Source: Astropecten irregularis
Lineage: Eukaryota > Echinodermata > Asteroidea > Paxillosida > Astropectinidae
NCBI GenBank assembly: GCA_963971285.1
Contig: OZ020255.1
Span: forward strand, 15,148,931 to 15,212,930
Reading direction: 5' to 3'
DNA length: 64,000 bases
Part shown: one piece after another, positions 19,149 to 33,200 of the stretch
Layout: each line of letters opens with the position of its first letter
Position numbering within the stretch: the stretch's first letter is position 1
Position numbers and translations under genes: made by a program
The notes under the pieces: model-generated
Told to the model about the DNA's origin: nothing
The model's input: only the letters and a program-made list of their open reading frames with translations
Databases searched by the model: none

Positions 19149-22100
19149 ATATCTGGTCTTACTTTTAGAAAGTTACAAGGACGTTCACTGAAATTATTAG
19201 AAAAATTTAGGTTATTTACTAGAATATTTTGGTTAGTTATTAACCAAAGTTGACGTGATAAATAATATCTGGTCTTACCTTTAGAACGTTACAAGGACGT
19301 TCACTGAAATTATTAGAAAAATTTAGGTTATTTACTAGAATATTTTGGTTAGTTATTAACCAAAGTTGACGTGAAAAATAATATCTGGTCTTACCTTTAG
19401 AACGTTACAAGGACGTTCACTGAAATTATTAGAAAAATTTAGGTTATTTACTTGAATATTTTGGTTAGTTTTTAACCAAACGTGACGCGATAAATAATGT
19501 CTGGTCTTACTTTTAGAAGGTTACAAGGACGTTCACTGAAATTATTAGAAAAATTTAGGTTATTTACTAGAATATTTTGGTTAGTTATTAACCAAAGTGG
19601 ACGCGATAAATAATGTCTGGTCTTACTTTTAGAACGTTACAAGGACGTTCACTGAAATTATTAGAAAAATGTAGGTTATTTACTAGAATATTTCGGTTAG
19701 TTTTTAACCAAAGTTGACGCGATAAATAATATCTGGTCTTACTTTTCGAACGTTACAAGGACGTTCACTGAAATTATAAGAAAAATTTAGGTTATTTACT
19801 AGAATATTTTGGTTAGTTATTAACCAAAGTTGACGCGATAAATAATATCTGGTCTTACTTTTAGAACGTTACTAGGACGTTCACTGAAATTATTAGAAAA
19901 ATTTAGGTTATTTACTAGAATATTTTGGTTAGTTATTAACCAAAGTTGACGCGATAAATAATATCTGGTCTTACTTTTAGAACGTTACTAGGACGTTCAC
20001 TGAAATTATTAGAAAAATTTAGGTTATTTACTAGAATATTTTGGTTAGTTATTAACCAAAGTTGACGTGATAAATAATATCTGGTCTTACTTTTAGAACG
20101 TTAGAAGGACGTTCACTTAAATTATTAGAAAAAATTAGGTTATTTACTAGAATATTTTGGTTAGTTATTAACCAAAGTTGACGCGATAAATAATATCTGG
20201 TCTTACTTTTAGAACGTTACAAGGACGTTCACTGAAATTATAAGAAAAATTTAGGTTATTTACAAGAATATTTTGGTTAGTTATTAACCAAAGTTGAAGG
20301 GATAAATAATATCTGGTCTTACTTTTAGAACGTTACTAGGACGTTCACTGAAATTATTAGAAAAATTTAGGTTATTTACTAGAATATTTTGGTTAGTTAT
20401 GAACCAAAGTTGACGCGATAAATAATATCTGGTCTTACTTTTAGAACGTTACAAGGACGTTCACTGAAATTATTAGAAAAATGTAGGTTAGTTACTAGAA
20501 TATTTCGGTTAGTTTTTAACCAAAGTTGACGCGATAAATAATATCTGGTCTTACTTTTCGAACGTTACAAGGACGTTCACTGAAATTATAAGAAAAATTT
20601 AGGTTATTTACTAGAATATTTTGGTTAGTTATTAACCAAAGTTGACGCGATAAATAATATCTGGTCTTACTTTTAGAACGTTACTAGGACGTTCACTGAA
20701 ATTATTAGAAAAATTTAGGTTATTTACTAGAATATTTTGGTTAGTTATTAACCAAAGTTGACGCGATAAATAATATCTGGTCTTACTTTTAGAACGTTAC
20801 TAGGACGTTCACTGAAATTATTATAAAAATTTAGGTTATTTACTAGAATATTTTGGTTAGTTATTAACCAAAGTTGACGCGATAAATAATATCTGGTCTT
20901 ACTTTTAGAACGTTAGAAGGACGTTCACTGAAATTATTAGAAAAATTTAGGTTATTTACTAGAATATTTTGGTTAGTTATTAACCAAAGTTGACGCGATA
21001 AATAATATCTGGTCTTACTTTTAGAACGTTAGAAGGACGTTCACTGAAATTATAAGAAAAATTTAGGTTATTTACAAGAATATTTTGGTTAGTTATTAAC
21101 CAAAGTTGACGGGATAAATAATATCTGGTCTTACTTTAAGAACGTTACAAGGACGTTCACTGAAATTATTAGAAAAATTTAGGTTATTTACTAGAATATT
21201 TTGGTTAGTTATTAACCAAAGTTGACGCGATAAATAATATCTGGTCTTACTTTTAGAACGTTACTAGGACGTTCACTGAAATTATTAGAAAAATTTAGGT
21301 TATTTACTAGAATATTTTGGTTAGTTATTAACCAAAGTTGACGTGATAAATAATATCTGGTCTTACTTTTAGAACGTTAGAAGGACGTTCACTTAAATTA
21401 TTAGAAAAATTTAGGTTATTTACTAGAATATTTTGGTTAGTTATTAACCAAAGTTGACGCGATAAATAATATCTGGTCTTACTTTTAGAACGTTACAAGG
21501 ACGTTCACTGAAATTATAAGAAAAATTTAGGTTATTTACAAGAATATTTTGGTTAGTTATTAACCAAAGTTGAAGGGATAAATAATATCTGGTCTTACTT
21601 TAAGAACGTTACAAGGACGTTCACTGAAATTATTAGAAAAATTTAGGTTATTTACAAGAATATTTTGGTTAGTTATTAACCAAAGTTGACGGGATAAATA
21701 ATATCTGGTCTTACTTTAAGAACGTTACAAGGACGTTCACTGAAATTATTAGAAAAATTTAGGTTATTTACTAGAATATTTTGGTTAGTTATTAACCAAA
21801 GTTGACGAGATAAATAATATCTGGTCTTACTTTTAGAACGTTACTAGGACGTTCACTGAAATTATTAGAAAAATGTAGGTTATTTACTAGAATATTTTGG
21901 TTAGTTATTAACCAAAGTTGACGCGATAAATAATATCTGGTCTTACTTTTAGAACGTTACTAGGACGTTCACTGAAATTATTATAAAAATTTAGGTTATT
22001 TGCTAGAATATTTTGGTTAGTTATTAACCAAAGTTGACGCGATAAATAATATCTGGTCTTACTTTTAGAACGTTAGAAGGACGTTCACTGAAATTATTAG

Positions 22101-22865
22101 AAAAATTTAGGTTATTTACTAGAATATTTTGGTTAGTTATTAACCAAAGTTGACGCGATAAATAATATCTGGTCTTACTTTTAGAACGTTAGAAGGACGT
22201 TCACTGAAATTATAAGAAAAATTTAGGTTATTTACAAGAATATTTTGGTTAGTTATTAACCAAAGTTGAAGGGATAAATAATATCTGGTCTTACTTTAAG
22301 AACGTTACAAGGACGTTCACTGAAATTATTAGAAAAAATTAGGTTATTTACTAGAATATTTTGGTTAGTTATTAACCAAAGTTGACGCGATAAATAATAT
22401 CTGGTCTTACTTTTAGAACATTACTAGGACGTTCACTGAAATTATTAGAAAAATTTAGGTTATTTACTAGAATATTTTGGTTAGTTATTAACCAAAGTTG
22501 ACGCAATAAATAATATCTGGTCTTACTTTTAGAACGTTACAAGGACGTTCACTGAAATTATTAGAAAAATTTAGGTTATTTACTAGAATATTTTGGTTAG
22601 TTATTAACCAAAGTTGACGGGATAAATAATATCTGGTCTTACTTTAAGAACGTTACAAGGACGTTCACTGAAATTATTAGAAAAATTTAGGTTATTTAGG
22701 CCTACTAGAATATTTTGGTTAGTTATTAACCAAAGTTGACGCGATAAATAATATCTGGTCTTACTTTTAGAACGTTACAAGGACGTTCACTGAAATTATT
22801 AGAAAAATTTAGGTTATTTACTTGAATATTTTGGTTAGTTATTAACCAAAGTTGACACGATAAAT
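19149..22865. repeat. 116-bp satellite array A6 (32 monomers)
   Basis: 3717 bp = 32 x 116 + 6 - 1. GGCCTA at 22699-22704. The CTTTTCGAACG monomer occurs at about 19742 and again 812 bp later, exactly 7 monomers, so a 7-monomer module is repeated inside the array. Confidence 0.97.
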
Positions 22866-23962
22866 CTATATTTAGAAATGCAGACATGAAAATACATTCA
22901 ATAAAATAAAAACTTAGTTATTTGAGGGGAAGGAGAACTTCCCCAGTTTTCCGCCTGGCGTTGTTACCCCAACCTTTGCGACAGACCAGTGAAGAGGGTC
23001 ACTCCTTGTTTCTGGTCTAGGCAAAGGTCTGCCAGTTTAATAATAATAATAATAACTTTCTCTATTCCTTCTGGAACTAAGTAAGCAGCGTTAGTGAGCA
23101 ATGCAGAGCAGCGTAGATGCAACTCGTACAATATAGCTTTTGCGTGCAACTTTTACGTCTGTCATTTTTACTAGCAAGCTTTTCTTGTCTCCATTAGGCA
23201 TTAGCCCATCTTTCTACTTGGCTATCCGGTCTTTCTGCCGGGAAGAGACCTATCTACCGGTCTTTAATATTGGTCTTGTCATGGGGAAGTAGCCTGTCTA
23301 CCGGGCTTAGCGATGATGAAAGAGTCAATGAATGGAAGATGGAACAAATCGTGGAATGGAACGTTTAACGGTACTTGGAACGAAACTTGGAACAGAACTT
23401 GGAGCAGAAGGTTGAATTAAACACGGAACTGAATATAGAATGGAAAGCGGAATGGGATGCAGAGGGTAACGATTGTTCTGCATGTGTCATTCCGTGTTTT
23501 TTTTCGTGCTTCATTATCCCATATCCGTGTTCTAATCTCGTTCCGATCTGTGCATTCCGTACACTGCGTTCCGCTCCGCGTTCCAATGTTCTGTATTCCG
23601 TCGTGCGTTCTGTTGTGCATCCCTTTCTGCATTCCACTCTGTGTTCCGTTCTGTGTTTTTTCTACATTTTGTTCTGTGTTCCAATCCACGTTCCGTTCCA
23701 AGTTTCGTTCTTTGTTCCATTCCACGTTCCGTTCTTTGTTCCGTTCATGAACTCTTTCATCAAAAACTTTTTCATTTTCATGTATGCAGTGCGGTACTTG
23801 CCGCGATATTGGATTCGATATACCCCGCTGAACCCAGCTAGCTCGGTGGCCTAGCGGTATGGCACCTGTACTAGTAAGCAGGAGGTCGTGGATTCGAATC
23901 CCACCTGAGCCAGCATGTGATTTTTTCATGAAAACATGAAAATTACATTCAATAAAATAAAA
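22866..23962. repeat. Block B, unit 6
   Basis: Near-identical twin of unit 5, including the missing T and the perfect GGGGAAG hairpin. It differs at GTTCTTTGTTCC (GTTCTATGTTCC in unit 5) and CCACGTTCC (CCACATTCC in unit 5). Confidence 0.9.
23840..23912 (+). tRNA. tRNA-Thr(AGT)-like element, unit 6
   Basis: Identical 73 nt. T6 at 23921-23926. Confidence 0.6.
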
Positions 23963-24638
23963 CTAGACAGCAAGAAGCACCTGTGATGCTCGTTGCAATA
24001 AAATAAAACTAGACAGCAAGAAGCACCTTTGATGCTCAATGCAATTCAATAAAACTAGACAGCAAGAAGCACCTTTGATGCTCGATGCAATTAAATCAAA
24101 CTAGACAGCAAGAAGCACCTTTGATGCTCGATGCAATTTAATCAAACTAGACAGCAAGAAGCACCTTTGATGCTCAATGCAATTTAATAAAACTAGACAG
24201 CAAGAAGCACCTTTGATGCTCGATGCAATTTAATCAAACTAGACAGCAAGAAGCAACTTTATTGCTCGATGCAATTTAATAAAACTAGACAGGAAGAAGC
24301 ACCTTTGATGCTCAGCAATGCAATTCAATAAAACTAGACAGCAAGAAGCACCTTTGATGCTCAGCAATGCAATTCAATAAAACTAGACAGGAAGAAGCAC
24401 CTTTGATGCTCAGCAATGCAATTCAATAAAACTAGACAGCAAGAAGCACCTTTGATGCTCGATGCAATTTAATAAAACTAGACAGGAAGAAGCACCTTTG
24501 ATGCTCAGCAATGCAATTCAATAAAACTAGACAGCAAGAAGCACCTTTTATGCTCAGCAATGCAATTTAATAAAGCTAGACAGCAAAAAGCACCTTTGCT
24601 CAATGCAATTTAATAAAACTAGACAGCAAGAAGCACCT
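23963..24638. repeat. Minisatellite C, unit 6 (15 monomers)
   Basis: 676 bp, unit 5 plus exactly one 46-bp monomer. Confidence 0.95.
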
Positions 24639-24770
24639 GAGTGAGCAATGCAAAGCTGCGTATATGCAACTCGTAGAATATAGCTTTTGCTGGCAACTTT
24701 TACGTTTGTAATTTTTACTACCAATTTTTTCTTGTCTCCATTAAGCATTATCCCTTCTTTCTACTGGGCT
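24639..24770. repeat. Block D, unit 6
   Basis: 132 bp with the same extra T as unit 5. Confidence 0.85.
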
Positions 24771-27700
24771 ATATCTGGTCTTACTTTTAGAAAGTTACAA
24801 GGACGTTCACTGAAATTATTAGAAAAATTTAGGTTATTTACTAGAATATTTTGGTTAGTTATTAACCAAAGTTGACGTGATAAATAATATCTGGTCTTAC
24901 CTTTAGAACGTTACAAGGACGTTCACTGAAATTATTAGAAAAATTTAGGTTATTTACTAGAATATTTTGGTTAGTTATTAACCAAAGTTGACGTGAAAAA
25001 TAATATCTGGTCTTACCTTTAGAACGTTACAAGGACGTTCACTGAAATTATTAGAAAAATTTAGGTTATTTACTTGAATATTTTGGTTAGTTTTTAACCA
25101 AACGTGACGCGATAAATAATGTCTGGTCTTACTTTTAGAAGGTTACAAGGACGTTCACTGAAATTATTAGAAAAATTTAGGTTATTTACTAGAATATTTT
25201 GGTTAGTTATTAACCAAAGTGGACGCGATAAATAATGTCTGGTCTTACTTTTAGAACGTTACAAGGACGTTCACTGAAATTATTAGAAAAATGTAGGTTA
25301 TTTACTAGAATATTTCGGTTAGTTTTTAACCAAAGTTGACGCGATAAATAATATCTGGTCTTACTTTTCGAACGTTACAAGGACGTTCACTGAAATTATA
25401 AGAAAAATTTAGGTTATTTACTAGAATATTTTGGTTAGTTATTAACCAAAGTTGACGCGATAAATAATATCTGGTCTTACTTTTAGAACGTTACTAGGAC
25501 GTTCACTGAAATTATTAGAAAAATTTAGGTTATTTACTAGAATATTTTGGTTAGTTATTAACCAAAGTTGACGCGATAAATAATATCTGGTCTTACTTTT
25601 AGAACGTTACTAGGACGTTCACTGAAATTATTAGAAAAATTTAGGTTATTTACTAGAATATTTTGGTTAGTTATTAACCAAAGTTGACGTGATAAATAAT
25701 ATCTGGTCTTACTTTTAGAACGTTAGAAGGACGTTCACTTAAATTATTAGAAAAAATTAGGTTATTTACTAGAATATTTTGGTTAGTTATTAACCAAAGT
25801 TGACGCGATAAATAATATCTGGTCTTACTTTTAGAACGTTACAAGGACGTTCACTGAAATTATAAGAAAAATTTAGGTTATTTACAAGAATATTTTGGTT
25901 AGTTATTAACCAAAGTTGAAGGGATAAATAATATCTGGTCTTACTTTTAGAACGTTACTAGGACGTTCACTGAAATTATTAGAAAAATTTAGGTTATTTA
26001 CTAGAATATTTTGGTTAGTTATGAACCAAAGTTGACGCGATAAATAATATCTGGTCTTACTTTTAGAACGTTACAAGGACGTTCACTGAAATTATTAGAA
26101 AAATGTAGGTTAGTTACTAGAATATTTCGGTTAGTTTTTAACCAAAGTTGACGCGATAAATAATATCTGGTCTTACTTTTCGAACGTTACAAGGACGTTC
26201 ACTGAAATTATAAGAAAAATTTAGGTTATTTACTAGAATATTTTGGTTAGTTATTAACCAAAGTTGACGCGATAAATAATATCTGGTCTTACTTTTAGAA
26301 CGTTACTAGGACGTTCACTGAAATTATTAGAAAAATTTAGGTTATTTACTAGAATATTTTGGTTAGTTATTAACCAAAGTTGACGCGATAAATAATATCT
26401 GGTCTTACTTTTAGAACGTTACTAGGACGTTCACTGAAATTATTATAAAAATTTAGGTTATTTACTAGAATATTTTGGTTAGTTATTAACCAAAGTTGAC
26501 GCGATAAATAATATCTGGTCTTACTTTTAGAACGTTAGAAGGACGTTCACTGAAATTATTAGAAAAATTTAGGTTATTTACTAGAATATTTTGGTTAGTT
26601 ATTAACCAAAGTTGACGCGATAAATAATATCTGGTCTTACTTTTAGAACGTTAGAAGGACGTTCACTGAAATTATAAGAAAAATTTAGGTTATTTACAAG
26701 AATATTTTGGTTAGTTATTAACCAAAGTTGACGGGATAAATAATATCTGGTCTTACTTTAAGAACGTTACAAGGACGTTCACTGAAATTATTAGAAAAAT
26801 TTAGGTTATTTACTAGAATATTTTGGTTAGTTATTAACCAAAGTTGACGCGATAAATAATATCTGGTCTTACTTTTAGAACGTTACTAGGACGTTCACTG
26901 AAATTATTAGAAAAATTTAGGTTATTTACTAGAATATTTTGGTTAGTTATTAACCAAAGTTGACGTGATAAATAATATCTGGTCTTACTTTTAGAACGTT
27001 AGAAGGACGTTCACTTAAATTATTAGAAAAATTTAGGTTATTTACTAGAATATTTTGGTTAGTTATTAACCAAAGTTGACGCGATAAATAATATCTGGTC
27101 TTACTTTTAGAACGTTACAAGGACGTTCACTGAAATTATAAGAAAAATTTAGGTTATTTACAAGAATATTTTGGTTAGTTATTAACCAAAGTTGAAGGGA
27201 TAAATAATATCTGGTCTTACTTTAAGAACGTTACAAGGACGTTCACTGAAATTATTAGAAAAAATTAGGTTATTTACTAGAATATTTTGGTTAGTTATTA
27301 ACCAAAGTTGACGCGATAAATAATATCTGGTCTTACTTTTAGAACGTTACTAGGACGTTCACTGAAATTATTAGAAAAATTTAGGTTATTTACTAGAATA
27401 TTTTGGTTAGTTATTAACCAAAGTTGACGCGATAAATAATATCTGGTCTTACTTTTAGAACGTTACTAGGACGTTCACTGAAATTATTATAAAAATTTAG
27501 GTTATTTACTAGAATATTTTGGTTAGTTATTAACCAAAGTTGACGCGATAAATAATATCTGGTCTTACTTTTAGAACGTTAGAAGGACGTTCACTGAAAT
27601 TATTAGAAAAATTTAGGTTATTTACTAGAATATTTTGGTTAGTTATTAACCAAAGTTGACGCGATAAATAATATCTGGTCTTACTTTTAGAACGTTAGAA

Positions 27701-28371
27701 GGACGTTCACTGAAATTATAAGAAAAATTTAGGTTATTTACAAGAATATTTTGGTTAGTTATTAACCAAAGTTGAAGGGATAAATAATATCTGGTCTTAC
27801 TTTAAGAACGTTACAAGGACGTTCACTGAAATTATTAGAAAAAATTAGGTTATTTACTTGAATATTTTGGTTAGTTATTAACCAAAGTTGACGCGATAAA
27901 TAATATCTGGTCTTACTTTTAGAACATTACTAGGACGTTCACTGAAATTATTAGAAAAATTTAGGTTATTTACTAGAATATTTTGGTTAGTTATTAACCA
28001 AAGTTGACGCGATAAATAATATCTGGTCTTACTTTTAGAACGTTACAAGGACGTTCACTGAAATTATTAGAAAAATTTAGGTTATTTACTAGAATATTTT
28101 GGTTAGTTATTAACCAAAGTTGACGGGATAAATAATATCTGGTCTTACTTTAAGAACGTTACAAGGACGTTCACTGAAATTATTAGAAAAATTTAGGTTA
28201 TTTAGGCCTACTAGAATATTTTGGTTAGTTATTAACCAAAGTTGACGCGATAAATAATATCTGGTCTTACTTTTAGAACGTTACAAGGACGTTCACTGAA
28301 ATTATTAGAAAAATTTAGGTTATTTACTTGAATATTTTGGTTAGTTATTAACCAAAGTTGACACGATAAAT
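24771..28371. repeat. 116-bp satellite array A7 (31 monomers)
   Basis: 3601 bp = 31 x 116 + 6 - 1. GGCCTA at 28205-28210. It tracks A6 at a 5622-bp offset until roughly 27250, then the monomer order diverges. Confidence 0.97.
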
Positions 28372-29470
28372 CTATATTTAGAAATGCAGACATGAAAATT
28401 ACATTCAATAAAATAAAAACTTAGTTATTTGAGGGGAAGGAGAACTTCCCCAGTTTTCCGCCTGGCGTTGTTACCCCAACCTTTGCGACAGACCAGTGAA
28501 GAGGGTCACTCCTTGTTTCTGGTCTAGGCAAAGGTCTGCCAGTTTAATAATAATAATAATAACTTTCTCTATTCCTTCTGGAACTAAGTAAGCAGCGTTA
28601 GTGAGCAATGCAGAGCAGCGTAGATGCAACTCGTACAATATAGCTTTTGCGTGCAACTTTTACGTCTGTCATTTTTACTAGCAAGCTTTTCTCTTCTCCA
28701 TTAGGCATTAGCCCATCTTTCTACTTGGCTATCCGGTCTTTCTGCCGGGAAGAGACCTATCTACCGGTCTTTAATATTGGTCTTGTCATGGGGAAGTAGC
28801 CTGTCTACCGGGCTTAGCGATGATGAAAGAGTCAATGAATGGAAGATGGAACAAATCGTGGAATGGAACGTTTAACGGTACTTGGAACGAAACTTGGAAC
28901 AGAACTTGGAGCAGAAGGTTGAATTAAACACGGAACTGAATATAGAATGGAAAGCGGAATGGGATGCAGAGGGTAACGATTGTTCTGCATGTGTCATTCC
29001 GTGTTTTTTTTTCGTGCTTCATTATCCGATATCCGTGTTCTAATCTCGTTCCGATCTGTGCATTCCGTACACTGCGTTCCGCTCCGCGTTCCAATGTTCT
29101 GTATTCCGTCGTGCATTCTGTTGTGCATCCCTTTCTGCATTCCACTCTGTGTTCCGTTCTGTGTTTTTTCTACATTTTGTTCTGTGTTCCAATCCACGTT
29201 CCGTTCCAAGTTTCGTTCTTTGTTCCATTCCACGTTCCGTTCTTTGTTCCGTTCATGAACTCTTTCATCAAAAACTTTTTCATTTTCATGTATGCAGTGC
29301 GGTACTTGCCGCGATATTGGATTCGATTCACCCCGCTGACCCCAGCTAGCTCGGTGGCCTAGCGGTATGGCACCTGTACTAGTAAGCAGGAGGTCGTGGA
29401 TTCGAATCCCACCTGAGCCAGCATGTGATTTTTTCATGAAAACATGAAAATTACATTCAATAAAATAAAA
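28372..29470. repeat. Block B, unit 7
   Basis: T9 tract as in unit 3. It has TTTTCTCTTCTCC for TTTTCTTGTCTCC and GTGCATTCTG for GTGCGTTCTG, shared with unit 8, and the perfect GGGGAAG hairpin of units 5-6. Confidence 0.9.
29348..29420 (+). tRNA. tRNA-Thr(AGT)-like element, unit 7
   Basis: Identical 73 nt. T6 at 29429-29434. Confidence 0.6.
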
Positions 29471-30094
29471 CTAGACAGCAAGAAGCACCTGTGATGCTCG
29501 TTGCAATAAAATAAAACTAGACAGCAAGAAGCACCTTTGATGCTCAATGCAATTCAATAAAACTAGACAGCAAGAAGCACCTTTGATGCTCGATGCAATT
29601 TAATAAAACTAGACAGCAAGAAGCACCTTTGATGCTCGATGCAATTAAATCAAACTAGACAGCAAGAAGCACCTTTGATGCTCGATGCAATTTAATCAAA
29701 CTAGACAGCAAGAAGCACCTTTGATGCTCAATGCAATTTAATAAAACTAGACAGCAAGAAGCACCTTTGTTGCTCGATGCAATTTAATAAAACTAGACAG
29801 GAAGAAGCACCTTTGATGCTCGATGCAATTTAATAAAACTAGACAGGAAGAAGCACCTTTGATGCTCAGCAATGCAATTCAATAAAACTAGACAGCAAGA
29901 AGCACCTTTGATGCTCGATGCAATTTAATAAAACTAGACAGGAAGAAGCACCTTTGATGCTCAGCAATGCAATTCAATAAAACTAGACAGCAAGAAGCAC
30001 CTTTGATGCTCAGCAATGCAATTTAATAAAGCTAGACAGCAAATAGCACCTTTGCTCAATGCAATTTAATAAAACTAGACAGCAAGAAGCACCT
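29471..30094. repeat. Minisatellite C, unit 7 (14 monomers)
   Basis: 624 bp; the shortened penultimate monomer reads GCAAATAGCACC, a change shared only with unit 8. Confidence 0.95.
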
Positions 30095-30225
30095 GAGTGA
30101 GCAATGCAAAGCTGCGTATATGCAACTCGTAGAATATAGCTTTTGCTGGCAACTTTTACGTTTGTAATTTTTACTACCAATTTTTCTTGTCTCCATTAAG
30201 CATTATCCCTTCTTTCTACTGGGCT
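30095..30225. repeat. Block D, unit 7
   Basis: 131 bp, T5 form, with TGCAACTCG. Confidence 0.85.
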
Positions 30226-33200
30226 ATATCTGGTCTTACTTTTAGAAAGTTACAAGGACGTTCACTGAAATTATTAGAAAAATTTAGGTTATTTACTAGA
30301 ATATTTTGGTTAGTTATTAACCAAAGTTGACGTGATAAATAATATCTGGTCTTACCTTTAGAACGTTACAAGGACGTTCACTGAAATTATTAGAAAAATT
30401 TAGGTTATTTACTAGAATATTTTGGTTAGTTATTAACCAAAGTTGACGTGAAAAATAATATCTGGTCTTACCTTTAGAACGTTACAAGGACGTTCACTGA
30501 AATTATTAGAAAAATTTAGGTTATTTACTAGAATATTTTGGTTAGTTTTTAACCAAACGTGACGCGATAGATAATGTCTGGTCTTACTTTTAGAAGGTTA
30601 CAAGGACGTTCACTGAAATTATTAGAAAAATTTAGGTTATTTACTAGAATATTTTGGTTAGTTTTTAACCAAAGTGGACGCGATAAATAATGTCTGGTCT
30701 TACTTTTAGAACGTTACAAGGACGTTCACTGAAATTATTAGAAAAATGTAGGTTATTTACTAGAATATTTCGGTTAGTTTTTAACCAAAGTTGACGCGAT
30801 AAATAATATCTGGTCTTACTTTTCGAACGTTACAAGGACGTTCACTGAAATTATAAGAAAAATTTTGGTTATTTACTAGAATATTTTGGTTAGTTATTAA
30901 CCAAAGTTGACGCGATAAATAATATCTGGTCTTACTTTTAGAACGTTACTAGGACGTTCACTGAAATTATTAGAAAAATTTAGGTTATTTACTAGAATAT
31001 TTTGGTTAGTTATTAACCAAAGTTGACGCGATAAATAATATCTGGTCTTACTTTTAGAACGTTACTAGGACGTTCACTGAAATTATTATAAAAATTTAGG
31101 TTATTTACTAGAATATTTTGGTTAGTTATTAACCAAAGTTGACGCGATAAATAATATCTGGTCTTACTTTTAGAACGTTAGAAGGACGTTCACTGAAATT
31201 ATTAGAAAAATTTAGGTTATTTACTAGAATATTTTGGTTAGTTATTAACCAAAGTTGACGCGATAAATAATATCTGGTCTTACTTTTAGAACGTTAGAAG
31301 GACGTTCACTGAAATTATAAGAAAAATTTAGGTTATTTACAAGAATATTTTGGTTAGTTATTAACCAAAGTTGACGGGATAAATAATATCTGGTCTTACT
31401 TTAAGAACGTTACAAGGACGTTCACTGAAATTATTAGAAAAATTTAGGTTATTTACTAGAATATTTTGGTTAGTTATTAACCAAAGTTGACGCGATAAAT
31501 AATATCTGGTCTTACTTTTAGAACGTTACTAGGACGTTCACTGAAATTATTAGAAAAATTTAGGTTATTTACTAGAATATTTTGGTTAGTTATTAACCAA
31601 AGTTGACGTGATAAATAATATCTGGTCTTACTTTTAGAACGTTAGAAGGACGTTCACTTAAATTATTAGAAAAATTTAGGTTATTTACTAGAATATTTTG
31701 GTTAGTTATTAACCAAAGTTGACGCGATAAATAATATCTGGTCTTACTTTTAGAACGTTACTAGGACGTTCACTGAAATTATTAGAAAAATTTAGGTTAT
31801 TTACTAGAATATTTTGGTTAGTTATTAACCAAAGTTGACGCGATAAATAATATCTGGTCTTACTTTTAGAACGTTACTAGGACGTTCACTGAAATTATTA
31901 TAAAAATTTAGGTTATTTACTAGAATATTTTGGTTAGTTATTAACCAAAGTTGACGCGATAAATAATATCTGGTCTTACTTTTAGAACGTTAGAAGGACG
32001 TTCACTGAAATTATTAGAAAAATTTAGGTTATTTAATAGAATATTTTGGTTAGTTATTAACCAAAGTTGACGCGATAAATAATATCTGGTCTTACTTTTA
32101 GAACGTTAGAAGGACGTTCACTGAAATTATAAGAAAAATTTAGGTTATTTACAAGAATATTTTGGTTAGTTATTAACCAAAGTTGACGGGATAAATAATA
32201 TCTGGTCTTACTTTAAGAACGTTACAAGGACGTTCACTGAAATTATTAGAAAAATTTAGGTTATTTACTAGAATATTTTGGTTAGTTATTAACCAAAGTT
32301 GACGCGATAAATAATATCTGGTCTTACTTTTAGAACGTTACTAGGACGTTCACTGAAATTATTAGAAAAATTTAGGTTATTTACTAGAATATTTTGGTTA
32401 GTTATTAACCAAAGTTGACGTGATAAATAATATCTGGTCTTACTTTTAGAACGTTAGAAGGACGTTCACTTAAATTATTAGAAAAATTTAGGTTATTTAC
32501 TAGAATATTTTGGTTAGTTATTAACCAAAGTTGACGCGATAAATAATATCTGGTCTTACTTTTAGAACGTTAGAAGGACGTTCACTTAAATTATTAGAAA
32601 AATTTAGGTTATTTACTAGAATATTTTGGTTAGTTATTAACCAAAGTTGACGCGATAAATAATATCTGGTCTTACTTTTAGAACGTTACAAGGACGTTCA
32701 CTGAAATTATAAGAAAAATTTAGGTTATTTACAAGAATATTTTGGTTAGTTATTAACCAAAGTTGAAGGGATAAATAATATCTGGTCTTACTTTAAGAAC
32801 GTTACAAGGACGTTCACTGAAATTATTAGAAAAAATTAGGTTATTTACTAGAATATTTTGGTTAGTTATTAACCAAAGTTGACGCGATAAATAATATCTG
32901 GTCTTACTTTTAGAACGTTACTAGGACGTTCACTGAAATTATTAGAAAAATTTAGGTTATTTACTAGAATATTTTGGTTAGTTATTAACCAAAGTTGACG
33001 CGATAAATAATATCTGGTCTTACTTTTAGAACGTTACAAGGACGTTCACTGAAATTATTAGAAAAATGTAGGTTATTTACTAGAATATTTTGGTTAGTTA
33101 TTAACCAAAGTTGACGGGATAAATAATATCTGGTCTTACTTTAAGAACGTTACAAGGACGTTCACTGAAATTATTAGAAAAATTTAGGTTATTTAGGCCT

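Noticed and set aside
18932..19253. 62-64 codon ORFs at the D/satellite junction in units 5 and 6
   Set aside because: They exist only because of an extra T in block D, and run from minisatellite into satellite sequence.
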